Positions 22,901 through 35,700 of a stretch of DNA of 64,000 nucleotides are shown in pieces. The stretch's first letter is position 1, and every line of letters starts with the position of its first letter. A program made the translations under genes and the position numbers. Below the pieces are notes generated by a model that was not told the origin of the DNA, ran no database searches, and saw only the letters and a program-made list of their open reading frames with translations. This DNA comes from Ulota crispa (taxonomy: Eukaryota; Streptophyta; Bryopsida; Orthotrichales; Orthotrichaceae), in assembly GCA_963920765.1 (NCBI GenBank), contig OY987249.1, forward strand, positions 498,501 to 562,500, in the 5' to 3' direction.

Positions 22901-25868
22901 AAAAGTATTTAACTTTTATGTATTGCCAAAATGAAAGTCCAAGTGATCCATAACATTGTTAACCTTCACTGGGGTTCTCTTTTGCTCCCCTAATATGAGG
23001 AGCCCTAGCGAATGGCATTCAAGAGCATTCCAATCCAGATCTATAACTGAACTTCCCTCAAGTATTGTGGGGGAATATTCCTCCATTTGGGGATGAATAA
23101 CACATGGTATATAATGTTATGATCAGTGGCAGGCCGGGGTAAACTGGCCCCTCATTGCCCTCCCACCTAGATGGACGGGGCCACAAGCGAAGTGTTCTGT
23201 TCACGGGACATCCATGTTTTCAAGCCAGGGTGGAAAAGATCTGTAAATTCAAGGATGAAAGTACTAATTTGTTTTTGGTTCAATTGCATCCTCCTGTAAG
23301 ATCCCTACACTAATGTAGGATCTCTTAATCCAAATCGGAATTCAAAATCCTCAAATTCAATCTCTAGATGGTAGATTTTAAACTCTCAAAAATTTTGAAA
23401 TGAGAAAAGTAGAGTTTTTTCATCATGGCCCCACAACCTCCTAAAATAGTTGAATGAGCTTTGGGCCTCATTCATTGAGGAATAGGGCAATGAGGGAGTC
23501 AAGCGGGCTCAATCTTTCTACTACACATCCATGTTTATTGCACATGCATGTTTTCAAGGTGGAAAGTTTGGCAATCTATAGGCTAGGGTAAAAGTAATAA
23601 TTTGTTCCCTATTTTAGTGTTGCTCAAATGTATCCTTTTTGGAGTATTTTACTAAGTCAAGGTTTATGAATCCAATTGTGAATACAAATTTCCCTCATTC
23701 AATTTCTTGATGGTAAATTTCCAAACTCTCACATTTTTTTGAAATGTGAAAAAGCAAAGCTTTTACACCCAGGTTCCACAAAATCATAAGGCAACTGACC
23801 AAGCTCTTGGCCCCATTCATCCAAGCAAGGATAGGGATTTCACAATGTTTGGAATGAGAAAAGGTGGAGTTTTTCCACCTTGGATCTACAAACTTGTGAA
23901 GCAGTAAATTGAGCCCTCACCCATTCATCTAGGCAGTGGTCAATGAGGGTTTGAGTTTACCCTAGCTTCAATGGCATGGTTGTCAATGGTCAAGGGTGCT
24001 ATAATATCTTATGTGCACCTTGAAAATCAATAATTTGATACAATGTTTTTTTTGGGTACCGACATTGTCAATAATAGTTTATGTGCCTCCCAAGAATGGA
24101 GGGTTTTTTGAGGGAGATTTGAGAATTTGCTGAAATCAGTTTAGGCTAGCTTCGTGAGGCCCAAAAAAACACTAGTTGAATCCCATGCACTTCCACGTGT
24201 GATACTTGTTGGCTGACAAAGTTTGTTGCAATAAATGTTACTTGATATTTTGCCAATAGAAAAAACTTCTAGAAATTAGAAAACCTAAAAATGACAAACA
24301 ACTATACATTATAAATTTGTTTATTATTATTTTCTTTTACACTTGTAGCTTGGAAATTTACTCCAAACAATGGAGAATCTTTTGTGGCATTCCAAAAAGC
24401 AATCATTTCACACATGCGTGTGTAGAAATGAATTCCATTCATGGTACTTATCGACTTGTTGGTAATTATTTGTGTTATCTGACTTCTACCTTCAATTATG
24501 ATGTTTACTTTCTTCAGTTTGATGTGTACCTCATGCCATCTTTCTAATTGATTAAAACTATACCAAGTACAAAGGATACGTGCGAGAGGGATTGAAAATT
24601 GGAAACGAAATTTATTAAAAACTAATAAAAGTTAGGGAAAATAATAAACCCCTAAACGTACCATAGTTTTTTGTAAAGTGAAATGTTAGGATGAGCATTG
24701 TTTTTGTTACTGAGATTTTAAGATTTCTTTTAAAAAATGATACGCAGGTACCAAATGATCAAACAATCATGATAACAACATAGGAAGAAATACATACAAT
24801 AAAACTTTATGCTGTTTAGTCCTTACTAACATTGAGAATCTTTGACAGCAAAAAAGAAATGCACTGTAGTGAACTTGTGAAAGTTTATAGTAAAAAAGTT
24901 TACGTAGACAAATTCTCACAAACGTTGTAAATACTTATCGAGTTCGCACTGATGTAAGTTACATGGTTTCAAAATTGACCAAAAACCGAAATAGTACTTT
25001 CAGCATCTAAACTTCTTCAGATTTCCAAAAAATTCATTGTGTATTCGTTGACCAAAAAGATTGAAATTTTGATGAAGAAAACATAATTGTGGAGAATCTT
25101 TCAAGCCTTGGACTTGACTTCATCAGTTTCTTAAAAATAGCAATCTAAATCTATGATACACCCATATAGATACACTCAAACACCCAATCAAGAATGCAGA
25201 AGAAATCCAAAATATTGAAAAGAATGTTTATTTACCTGTCCGAAGTCAAAACAACACCTTGAAAGTTACCAAAATCAAAGAGTGGATTGAAAATGGTCGA
25301 ATAATTCAATTATACAATGAAAAACAGAAGAACTCCATCAAATTTGGAAGCTAATTTGTAGAGGAAGTCCTTCTCGTATGTTTCTAGGCTCCCAAGTGTA
25401 GAATTTGCTCCCAATCTCTCATCCTGTAAGCTCTTTCCTCCCAATCACGAAACCCATTAACACTTTCAGAAAATATAGAAGTATACAAATAGAAAAGCTC
25501 ACTCCAAGAGAGTTCACTACCACACCTCAAAATCTCGAAAAAGTGGTACACATAATATACAATTTAAATGCAAAAGATACCTACATATGAGGTTGCATAG
25601 TGGAAGGTAGTGTAAATCAATTTGCAGACTGATTCGAAAAGCAGACACATGTGCTTGTCACTACTGAATCAATACTTGCTAGGGATGGTTTCATCATTCT
25701 AGTGGAAAAAGGAATAAATGCAAGAACCAAAAACGATTTTGGCATTCTCGGTCGAAAACAGGGTATCAATGGAATCCACAACTCTCACTGTGCAGGAGCT
25801 CTGTGCAATACATGTTGACTGCCACAAACAATGACGAATTTTGTTTGTCCAAAAGCCAAATCAAATGT
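22901..25868. other. AT-rich intergenic DNA with old dispersed repeats
   Basis: Three imperfect blocks at about 23130-23560, 23560-23840 and 23840-23990 share phrases such as CCATTCATC, CAATGAGGG and GTGGAAA. They resemble the interior of the 60-62 kb elements (GGTAGATTTTAAACTCTC). No gene recognised from 24000 to 25868. Confidence 0.4.
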
Positions 25869-28114
25869 CTAGTCCCTGTGAGGTGCCACTGGAGCTACCC
25901 TTTGAGGTCCCCAGGCTGCTAGAGCAGGCCTTGCCACCAAAACTGTATCTTCAGGGAAGAAAGCTTTTATAATCGCAGGGGTCCTTAAAATACGACGCCC
26001 AGTCATTAAAGGGTAAACATCCTCCAAAAAATAATACGCGTGTCCTGCAGCCATTCCCTGAATACCCAAAAATTGGTGTCAGAAAGCATACAAGCAAAAT
26101 CAAACCAAAACACCCTACACCTTCAATTCAAGAAAATAGACCTCAACGCAAGTAAACAAACAAGCATAGAGAATTAAACAGTGATTTACTACACAAATAA
26201 TATGTAACATACCAAAAGGTCTACCCATGGACTGCTTCCAACCATAACTGAAAACCCCAAAAGAACCTGCAATTTCCAAAGCAGCATCAACAATGAAAGG
26301 ATATTGTGAGCTGCGTAGAGTGTAAAGGAGATGGAAAAAAGAACGACATCCAAGAGCAAAACCGTAAACAAGTTGATCATCGTCATTGACCGTGCTAGCA
26401 AGGCTTCTTACTATTTGCCTTTAGCTAAAGTATGAAAAACACCAAGAGCTGTGAGGGGTCAAGACAACTAATTGGTGATTGACAGTTGAGAAACCTATAA
26501 CTTACCCACGGTAAGTAGGGAGCTGTAAAGTTGAAAAGACCCAGGAAACTCATCTGTACATGAGGATTACGCTTGCTCCATACATATACCTGTTCAAAGG
26601 CCCAGAAGTATTGTTTAGTACTGCAATAATGTGAGTTATAGATGCTGAACAGCTTGAATAAAAACCGTCGAGTATATGACACGCCAGCACTCAAGCAAAT
26701 ATCCAAAATCTGCTAAAAAGAAGATGTTTTCAATTCAACTCTTCACCAGAGCAAGATAGACAATTCATCTGCCTACCACGAAAAACATTCAAGCTGAAAG
26801 GTAACAAACACGCACCATCATGAAAGTAAGGGAATTGCTGAGGAAGAGAATGTCCGCAAATGGAGCAGCAAAAGTGAGCATGCCGCCACCAACAACAATA
26901 AGAGTGAGGAGAGTTCCACCAAAGAGGAGCATGAAGAAGAAATCTGCTGTACGTCCACGAAATGACGTCTCCTCCAGAAGTTTACAGTATCTTGCCAAAA
27001 AGAACATATGAAAAAGGAAGTCCAAATCTGCAAGGGAACTATGTTAGCATTCCAAGGAGCTGAACGAAAGGCATAAGTGCTTGCGCAAGCCTACAATAAA
27101 GCACTGTGCATCCCAAAGTCAAAATCAGGTCTGGACGAAAAAACGATAACGCAAGCATTGAGCAGGTAAGGACGTTTAGATGATGGTATTTACCAAGTTT
27201 GCCAAAGTAGAAGAAATTGGTGACAAGTCTCCAGACTTGATAATCTTTTACAACCTTTGTAGAATTCAAGTAAACGTCATATGCTGAAATAACCTGCAAA
27301 CATATCCCAGACACTCATCGTCAGTATCCTATCTTTAAATCGTTTTCCCGCTCAACAAAAGACAAAATGCCATAAGAACCAATTGAAAATCACAGGTATA
27401 CAAAGCCTTCAGTCCTTCCAAGTATCCAGACAGGAGCAGGAGAATAATTCAACAAAAGTAGACACAATTGTCTAGTTGACTTTACACATGATAACTCATC
27501 TAATATTAAATTTTCAAGCCAGTGAATTCGCTCACAATTCACATGGAGAGGGGCGAAAGATTTAAGAACACTAGCCTTCCAACACAAAAACCGCAAGAAC
27601 CACTCTTAAACCTCGCTGAGAATGCACAGAGATTCGTTTCACAGAGCATGGATAAGTACTGCTTTATAAGAACATGAATAAAACTTGACGCTTCGCAAAC
27701 AAGAATGATTGCATTGCAACACAAGCATCCAACAGCTATCACAGCACCATCAAGCATATGAACTTCATTGCCTACATTTCAGAGCATTTGATACTAAATT
27801 CATACTTATGAACTCCCTAGAGCCAGGTTCTAAAATATTCCAAGCCAGTACAAGCGGGCACGATGAGGAATTGCTGCCTGGTAAACCATCGAAGAACAAT
27901 AAAACAGACAAGATCTGATATGCAATCCTGCAGATGAACAAATGACCGAGATATAGGATAACATTCAAGCTAAAAATGACACATCTACGAAAGAAAAACC
28001 GGAAAGGAAGAGTACCTCAAGAGCACAACCAGCGGTCGTAAGCACCGACAACGTAAGATACGAGCGCGTGATGATGGGCATTTGTTTGTACCAGTCCTCT
28101 ACTAGTTGCGCCAT
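25869..28114 (-). CDS. Derlin (Der1-like rhomboid pseudoprotease), 245 aa, six exons
   Basis: Multi-pass ER membrane protein that helps move misfolded proteins to the cytosol in ER-associated degradation. Exons: 28114-28016, 27293-27194, 27027-26816, 26589-26506, 26266-26213, 26057-25869. Phases agree and give 245 residues, the usual Derlin length. The start [20 protein letters not shown] is the classic Derlin N-terminus. The WR motif of loop 1 is at residues 54-55 ([13 protein letters not shown]). [19 protein letters not shown] and [15 protein letters not shown] follow, and the GxxxG of the last membrane helix is at 184-188 (GMAAG). The tail ([12 protein letters not shown]) has no clear p97-binding SHP box. 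Intron 3 has a GTGCGT donor. The gene looks intact. It is closest in sequence style to plant Derlin-1/2.1-like proteins; the exact subtype is not resolved. Confidence 0.96.
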
Positions 28115-29298
28115 ACTGAAAACCGGTTCCGAAAGCCAACCTTGTTGTGTAACCTCAGTTCTATTGCACTACAAAAGAGGATCCCCTAACCCTAAGACAA
28201 AGCTCGAAGGCCCGTAGTCCACAAATAGCAACCAGTAGGAGCTCCTTCACGGCCTGCCCTAAAAAAAAACCCGCAGCATTCCTACACCAAACTTCGGACC
28301 CCCTCCAAGTGCTTCCTCCGCATGCCCTACAATCACCACCACTGAATCAAATCGTAAATACTCCGCATTCTTCCCGGAAACCCTAACCCCGCAACACCAC
28401 CTGCTAACCCCATTTTTCTCTCCAAAATGCACTACCTGAATCCCCGAATTTGGAAGAGAAGCTGCGGGAGATCTGGCGTACGTGATTTCCAAGGACAATT
28501 CTACCGAGGGTGCTTGATTCGTGTGATTGCTGGGATGGAGTGGAGCGCATTTGATTCGGTGAAGAGGTCCGAGGAACTCAAGCAGAGAGAAGGAGTCAAT
28601 TGGATTTGGGATGAATACTCTCCAAGGGTGTTGGAAGGATGAATGTCATCTGGCTGTCACGAGCAATCGAGACCGCACGATGGCATCTCTGAAGCACCGA
28701 TGCATGACACGTAACGGATGGTGATTGGTCCAATGACGGGAGCACTGCAGACGTGGCTCATCGGGTTGGGAGAAATGGGTGTGAATGGATCCTCTATTCC
28801 TCGAGTCTAGTCTGCTCCAAGCGAGCCGGTATAACCCACGGTTTATCCCACGATATGAGTCCACCATTTTTCCCATTTAGGTTCATTTCATATTTATTGA
28901 GCCACCAAAATAGTGTGCCATAGAGTAAATAGCATTTTTGTGAGAGCTTCCTCAATGCACTCCTCTCGATTCACACTACAAAGTACGTTTAAAAATTGGT
29001 GCTTGATTTCAACAGTCCAAATGCCCAATTGCACTATTTTTATGTGCCGCGTATGTGCCGCGTAAATAGATCAACTAATCATAAACCATCATAACATTCA
29101 GTAGCCTGAAGAGAGGCTGCCTTTCCCTCTCTTTAGATATCATCCATGAACTTCATCCTAACAATAATTAATTAATTGATATTTTTATTTTTTATTTATT
29201 TGATAAGTCTAGTCCCCCACATTGACGTATGTGTATTGGATTGAGCCTCCCTTTCATAAACTCTTTGACAAATTCAACCAAATGTGCACATAACTAAA
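28115..29298. other. Upstream flank of the Derlin gene, then AT-rich DNA
   Basis: 28115-28880 is moderately GC-rich and contains the probable 5' UTR and promoter. Open frames on both strands (28259-28498 minus, 28427-28642 plus) overlap and have no recognisable domain. 28880-29298 shows nothing notable. Confidence 0.45.
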
Positions 29299-29328
29299 GA
29301 ATGGTGTGGAATATATTCCACACCATTC
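29299..29328. repeat. Perfect 30-bp palindrome
   Basis: GAATGGTGTGGAATA is followed directly by its exact reverse complement. A second, imperfect half (GAAATGGTGTGAAATATTCC) follows at about 29340-29360. Possibly the centre of a decayed hairpin element. Confidence 0.8.
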
Positions 29329-30015
29329 CATCCAATGGATGAAATGGTGTGAAATATTCCACACTATTCTCTTGGAAGGAGTGCAGCCTTTGCTAGTGTT
29401 AGTGAATGTTATGTGATTCTTTTGGCATCAATACGACACCCTTTCTATATGGCACATATAAAATAATTTTCTCAAGCAGTTGCAAATCAATTCATTTAGA
29501 TTGCTGTATACAATTCTACCACATGTTTACATTAGTACAAGAATCCACCTCAACTTGTTTTTGGAGGTTGCTTTGAAGGACTTGGTATGGCAAAGAAGTA
29601 TGTAGTATTGACTTGAGTTGCATGAAAAATTAGAATATAATATTTGTAACACTTTTCATCCCTTTTGCTCTATGTTACATGGTTTATGCAGGTACTCTTG
29701 AAGATGCTATAAATAGTGGAATACAAAGGGGAGATAATGAAAACAAAGGTGAAACTATGAGTTATATGATCTTGCTATATTCGTATTGAAAAAACAAAAA
29801 GTTTCACAATTTGTGCTTGAAAACACAATGTGTAAGTAATCATTGTGAATTGTTGTAACTAGTACAATAGATTGAGCATGCCAAGGAAAAAAAATGATCC
29901 TCAACGTGAGCCAATTACACATAATATTTCTGAGTGATAAAAATACATATCGTTCAATTAGTGCAAGAATTTAGCCTCTTGTTGTCAATACAAAAAAGAA
30001 GGTGCATAAAAAATA
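29329..30015. other. AT-rich DNA, nothing recognised
   Basis: No gene or further repeat recognised. Confidence 0.35.
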
Positions 30016-30369
30016 CTCCCTCCGTTCCAAAATGATCTTCTTGTTACAAAAAATGTTATAGATTAAGCTCAAAAAAGAATCATTTTTCAAATTTTTTTGA
30101 CCTATGAATATAGTTTGATGTCCTCTTATTGTTCTGAAATTTTGAGTTTCAAATTAGTTTTCAAAGTGTGGTTTGAGAGTGCTTGAAATTTGAATTTTTG
30201 AGGCATTTTTGAAGAGCACCGGTGGCCACTCACTTGAAGGCATGGGATTGGTTAGCATGCCCATGCTTCTGGATTATGTGCTCACTAGCTCCCTTCCTCC
30301 TCCAACAAGAATATTATTTTGGGACACTAAATAAAAGTCAACATGAAGATCATTTTGGGATAGAGGGAG
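30016..30369. mobile_element. Stowaway-like MITE (Tc1/mariner type), 354 bp
   Basis: The left end CTCCCTCCGTTCCAAAATGA is mirrored by TCATTTTGGGATAGAGGGAG at the right end. TA dinucleotides flank it at 30014-30015 and 30370-30371. CTCCCTCCG ends with TA duplication define plant Stowaway MITEs. Non-coding. Confidence 0.85.
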
Positions 30370-30373
30370 TAAG

Positions 30374-30641
30374 TAAGGTAAGAGGTTTTAATTGCGATCA
30401 GCTTTAGGAACATCTGACATTTTACAAGAAATATCTATGACTGTCATATATGAGTGAACATTTGACATTTTACAAGAAATATTTATGATTATCATAAATG
30501 AGTTAGGTAGGCTTAGCAACATGCTAAGCCTACCTAATTCATCAATGACAGTCATAGATATTTCTTGTAAAATGTCAAATGTTCCTAAAGCTAGTCGCAA
30601 TTAGAGCATGATCGCTATTAGAACCTCCTACCTTAGTAAGG
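30374..30641. repeat. Long hairpin, arms about 110 bp, with an internal duplicated arm segment
   Basis: AAGGTAAGAGGTT at the left pairs with AACCTCCTACCTTA at the right. Further in, AGGAACATCTGACATTTTAC pairs with GTAAAATGTCAAATGTTCCT, and the apex is TAGGTAGGCTTAGCA with TGCTAAGCCTACCTA. The segment GACATTTTACAAGAAATAT occurs twice on the left side. Possibly a MITE or a hairpin RNA source; no evidence of transcription. Confidence 0.72.
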
Positions 30642-31528
30642 AATTATGGGATGACGTAAACCTTGAATGCCATACTACTATACTGATTTTGAGTAAATGT
30701 ATGACTGTTTTAACATAACTACATTCTATATATTGAAATGTTTCAATATAGTAATTATTGAAATATTATGTGCTATCCTGGAAAGTTTTTATAATAGTCA
30801 CTATTATACAAAATACCATTTCTAGGCAAAATCACTTTTTTTTTTTTTTTTTGCTTACTTGTGAGGCCAACCTAACTTCTAATTTTAATTTAATTATTTT
30901 GTCAAAATCAACGTTTAAATGATTGATACTCAACGTAAATGAATGAAATTTCATGTGAGAACGAAAACAGAAAGTTTAAGATATTTTCATTTATTAAAAA
31001 GAATCCTTCAAATTTGCACTGATCTTAAAAGAGTGTTATAAGTATTACAAAGCTATAGTTGTTTGTTGATGCAAATACTAAAAATTGGTTAGTATTTCTT
31101 CGATATTTCAATGTGCTATGTACATGTGAAAAATATATTTGAGAAAAGCAACAAATCTTCAAGCACATGTGGAAGTGCTTGGTTGAAGTTCATTAAGCTT
31201 GTATTGACAAATGACAACACCCTATACAATCTGTAACAAACTTTTTTTTTGAAATGTGGGTTGATTGATTAGAGCTCTTAATGGTTTGAAGATTTATTTA
31301 TTTATTTTAAAAATTCTGAGATCAAAGAAATATACATGTAACACTTAAGAAAAATACGTTAGTTTTAGTATAAAAATTGTACATATAAACACATCATATT
31401 CTTTACTCATGCAAATGGGATGTTTTACATGAACATCGTAGTAACAACAAGTATAACTTGTTGGTTTGTACTGGTAAGGACGTTTTTACACTACGTTTTA
31501 TGTTCTAGTGAATTATAGAAGCGATTCG
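30642..31528. other. AT-rich DNA, nothing recognised
   Basis: Contains a run of about 20 T near 30835. No gene recognised. Confidence 0.35.
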
Positions 31529-32179
31529 TTAGCCCCTAAATGCCCAAGGCCTTTTTTGAGCTTCTAGGAATTTGTTCTAAATTGAACAAAAAGCCAAAAT
31601 TTTCATAAGTTGTATTAATTTATTTAGATTGTAGTTGTATAAATTCAAACTTGATATGTTAAACATTACATACAAAAAGAAAACACAACAATACCGCTTA
31701 TGGATTGAAAAATTATAATGTTTAATCAAAAGGATGTTAAAATTGTAAAAATGACTTCAAGTCTTTCAATCATCTTTTCACATGTCAAATCTAAAATTTT
31801 GGTCACCAAAAAAATATGAGGTTAAAGGACATAATATACATAACTCCAATCCATTTATGGCTTTTCAAAATCTCTTTTACAAATTTTTAAAATGAATTTC
31901 TAGTGTGAATTTTTCTCCAAGATCTAGTGTATTTGAGGCTCATTTCATGGGCTCCCAACACTAAAAAAGTCAAGATTGCAATGGACACCCTTGCACAAAA
32001 TCTTGAATAAAAATTCACAATGAATCATTTTCAAAATTGGGTTTTTAATGCTAAAACTAAACGTTAAAAATAATAATTCTAAAACACCAAATACTAAAAA
32101 TAGTGACTAAGTTAGGTTTTATTGAACTTCAAATTATTGTTTGCACCAAAATGTGGTGCCTTGGGCATTTAAGGGTTAA
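31529..32179. mobile_element. TTAA-flanked element, 651 bp
   Basis: Bounded by TTAG (31529-31532, one change from TTAA) and TTAA (32176-32179). Ends CCCCTAAATGCCCAAGGCC and GTGCCTTGGGCATTTAAGGG are inverted. The interior matches 14410-15079 and 58156-58927. At 31822-31825 it has the single TTAA that in the 58 kb copy hosts a nested element. Confidence 0.75.
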
Positions 32180-32754
32180 GAGGTTGAAATTTAGGATTTG
32201 TAGTTTTGCAGTTTGCCTCAACCCCCCCCCAAACTGTGTTTCACTTATAAATGCCAAGATGGTAGCACTTATTGATATACTTCGCTAAGAAAGAAATTGT
32301 GTTCACAGCAAATAAACAATGACTTAATAATGACTAAAATGATTTGTTGTGAACTTTTTTTTGTCACTTTGAATACATATTTTCTTCTTTTGTTTGGTGC
32401 CAAGCAAGTGGGAACTTGTTCCAAATTTGAGTTTAGCAAAAATGTACACCGCAGTTGAGAGCTAGTCCCATTAAAAAAAAAAACTATGATAAAAAATCAT
32501 CAAACTTTATTTTAATTTCCTTTTTGCAAACTACAACAGAGCAAGTTTTAGAATGCTACATTAATTTTGGGACTTGTAAATTGAGAAGTTATACAAATTC
32601 TGAGCTACGCCAAAGATTCATAGCACAACAATTAATAAAGCTCATAAGAAGTCCAAAACAATGGCAAAAACCCCTTAGACTTGTTGAATAATGCAAAGCA
32701 AAAAATAATAATCACCACTTAAATATTTCATATCAATGATTTGTAGAACGAAAA
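32180..32754. other. Intergenic DNA downstream of the ARL13-like gene
   Basis: AT-rich; probably includes the 3' UTR of the gene ending at 32755. No other gene seen. Confidence 0.35.
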
Positions 32755-35700
32755 TCATGTTTGACCGGGGAGGTGAGGAGGAATTTCATTCGAGCCTGTA
32801 GTTCCATCAATAGAGTCTCCAAAGTATTCATCAATTTGGGTCTTGGAGTAAGTTGGTCCATCCCTAGGGCGCGTTTCATATTGTTTTATCAAAGGCTGCA
32901 GAGATTTTTCAAAATCAGCGGTTGTGATTTGAATGCTTTTGCTTTGGGTAATCCGCCGCTGGTACGTACAAAGCACAGGAAGACTTTCGTTTGGTCCGAT
33001 CCATGATTGCATGCGAGCATGCGTTTCTGATTCGTTATCTTTCAAATTAGGCAGATCCACTATTGGTAACTGACTAGCTGCTTCTTTCTCTTCCTGCAAT
33101 TCACGGGTTACTTAAAAAAATAACCAAAAGAAAACAATTAACATCCTTGTTTGTAATTGACTTTTTTTATTTTTTTGGTTTTTTTGGTTTCTCAATTGGC
33201 TTTGGACTGCAAGGGAGGAGGTTTTGCATTTGAGAGATGTTATCTTTGAATTTTTTTGTGCAAGTGCTTTTTTTGAAAAGCAAGTCAATGATACAAGGAT
33301 AGCGTTTTCTTGTAGCAAAGCTGTTTATTTTTGGGGAAATTTTGATGGATACTGAAGCTTGTAATATTTGCACTTCTGCTGTTAGTTTTTCAAATATTGC
33401 ACAAATACCCCAAAACATAATTTTCAAGCGTTTGTTTTATTGCACACACCACTTCCTCCAGGACCAATGTTGAAGCAGAAAGTGCAACAAAACAAGAAAG
33501 GAGCAGCATGCGCACAAAGGGAGAAGAAAGTAACATGCATAAGAGAACAAACACTTGAAAATTATGGTCTAAGACTCCAAAGATATATGTGCAATTTATA
33601 GGAAACTAAGGGCATCTATACAAATATTGCAAACTTCAAGGGTATCCATCAAATTTACATGTTTTAAAATTCTTTGAAAATATTCTACTACAAAGTTTGT
33701 AGTGTAAAAAATATTTCAACTTTGACAATTGTAGATGAACCACAAATTCACCACATTTTAGGCCAATAGTTGATATTTTTAAGTGTTGAGCTTATTGATT
33801 TGAAAGCTTCTTCACCCCTGAGCGCCCAAGGGGCCAAAATATGGCCTTTCAATTTTGAAGAAGATTCTTGTTTGACCGTTATAATCTTTTCAATGGTACG
33901 GTGAAAGGACATGTCCTTTTCCTTGGAGCTCCAGGTCTATGTTCAATACCAATTGGTCCGGTCAATTTTTGTGGATCTCTTTTAGGTGATAGTTTGGTTG
34001 GAATGAGTTCCAAAGGGTTTGAATTTGAGTGAACTTGTGCTGGGCACTCAGGGGTTAAAATTGTTTGATGAAGATGGTTTTATTACAAAAATAAAATTTC
34101 AACAATTTCATCACTGCTTTTGTGAAATACTTTTGAGAAATTGCATTTTTAAATGATGGTAGTAAGGTTTTTTTAATTGAATGTTCAAATTTAAAACATA
34201 TTGGAAGTGAAAACTGACTAAGCTAATGTTTGGTATTTTTGTTTGAAATCTAAAGTATATTGAATTTACAATTTCTTGATGCAATTTGAAGTTTTACATG
34301 TTCATCCTATCAAAACAAAAAGTGGCATAGTGATGAAGTGTTTTCTTTTTCATCATTCTTATTATAATTTTCAAAGTGGTAAATAATTCTGATATATTTT
34401 TTGTTTTTGTGTTTTAATGTGTTTTGGTATAAAATTTTATGACTCGTGTACTTCCTAATCATTTACAAAGAAACACACCAATCTTTATTTGATGTTGTGT
34501 AGGGGAAAAGTATTGTGCAAAATTTAGAAGGCAATACTGCACTTGAAATATGCACTTGAAATAGATTTGATGATATCAAAACAAGGTGATACCAATAAGG
34601 CAAGGGAGCTTTTTGTTTTTTCATTAGTCAGGCAACAAACACCCTAGAAAACATGCACATAAGGATAAAATGGATAGAATTGTGCATATATGCGCATTCA
34701 TTCATAAAATAAACTATTGTTAGTAACTCTTATCCAAAAATTGGCAAACCTAGTGTTTCTTGAAGAGTCACTTCACTATTTCATCAAAAAATTCACTCAA
34801 CTTTTTTGATTTTGGAGTACTCAAAATCTAAACAAGGTATTACTATAGCATAGGTTTGCCCAAAAAAAATTCTTGCAATGAGGTGTGGCAAAAAAAAATC
34901 ATATTACCAAACCTCAAAGTTCAATAGCACAAGATATCAATATCTAAAATTAAATAATATGAATTCTCTAAATCAAGCTATGCTATTGTCAAGCATCATG
35001 TATTTGAAGATGAGATTTTTTATTGCCATTTCCTACACCAACTACAAAGAATTCACTTTTCTTGGATTTATAATTGAAATTGATTTTTATAAATATAGCA
35101 AGGAACCGATTATTCCTATATATTCCAAAAAGTGCTTCATTTCAAATTAATCAAAATCTATCATAAAAATCTTAATTTCTTCATAATCAGAACTTACAAG
35201 ATATGACTTGAAACGGTGTCGTCTTTCTATAAGACTTCGTTGTTCTTCATCTATCTGCACAAAAGAATTAAACTTAATTTATTATTGAACAAAAATTACA
35301 TATTAGATTTGATAAGCACGTACATAATAGAATTTTTAATTTTTACCTGAATGAGATTAAATGGACACCTGCTTAGCTGATTCAAAGGAAACTCTTCCTT
35401 GAAGCTCGTTAAATCTGATTTTGATTGAAGCCAAAAGCCAATCAAGTCCAAGTTGCAATTCTCTATGTATCTTGCCTCCTTGCTAACATTAAACGATCCC
35501 AAAGAAAGCTAACTCAAAATGAAAATTATAATAATTTATTTCATTACATTAAAAAATAAATGACTTTTTAATAATTGGAACATGTTTTGTGGTTTTTGAT
35601 GTAGTTTTTGTCGGTGTAAAAATATTCAATTGTGAAAAACCAAACAATCTCTTGACTCTCTTAATGAGCTCTTCAAAAATTTCATATTTTTTTTTAAAAA

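Noticed and set aside
28427..28642. 71-codon plus-strand frame upstream of the Derlin gene
   Set aside because: No homology recognised; it overlaps another frame on the minus strand and lies in the likely promoter region.
34878..35150. 90-codon plus-strand frame inside the ARL13-like gene
   Set aside because: Lies in an AT-rich intron opposite a supported gene and has no domain features.
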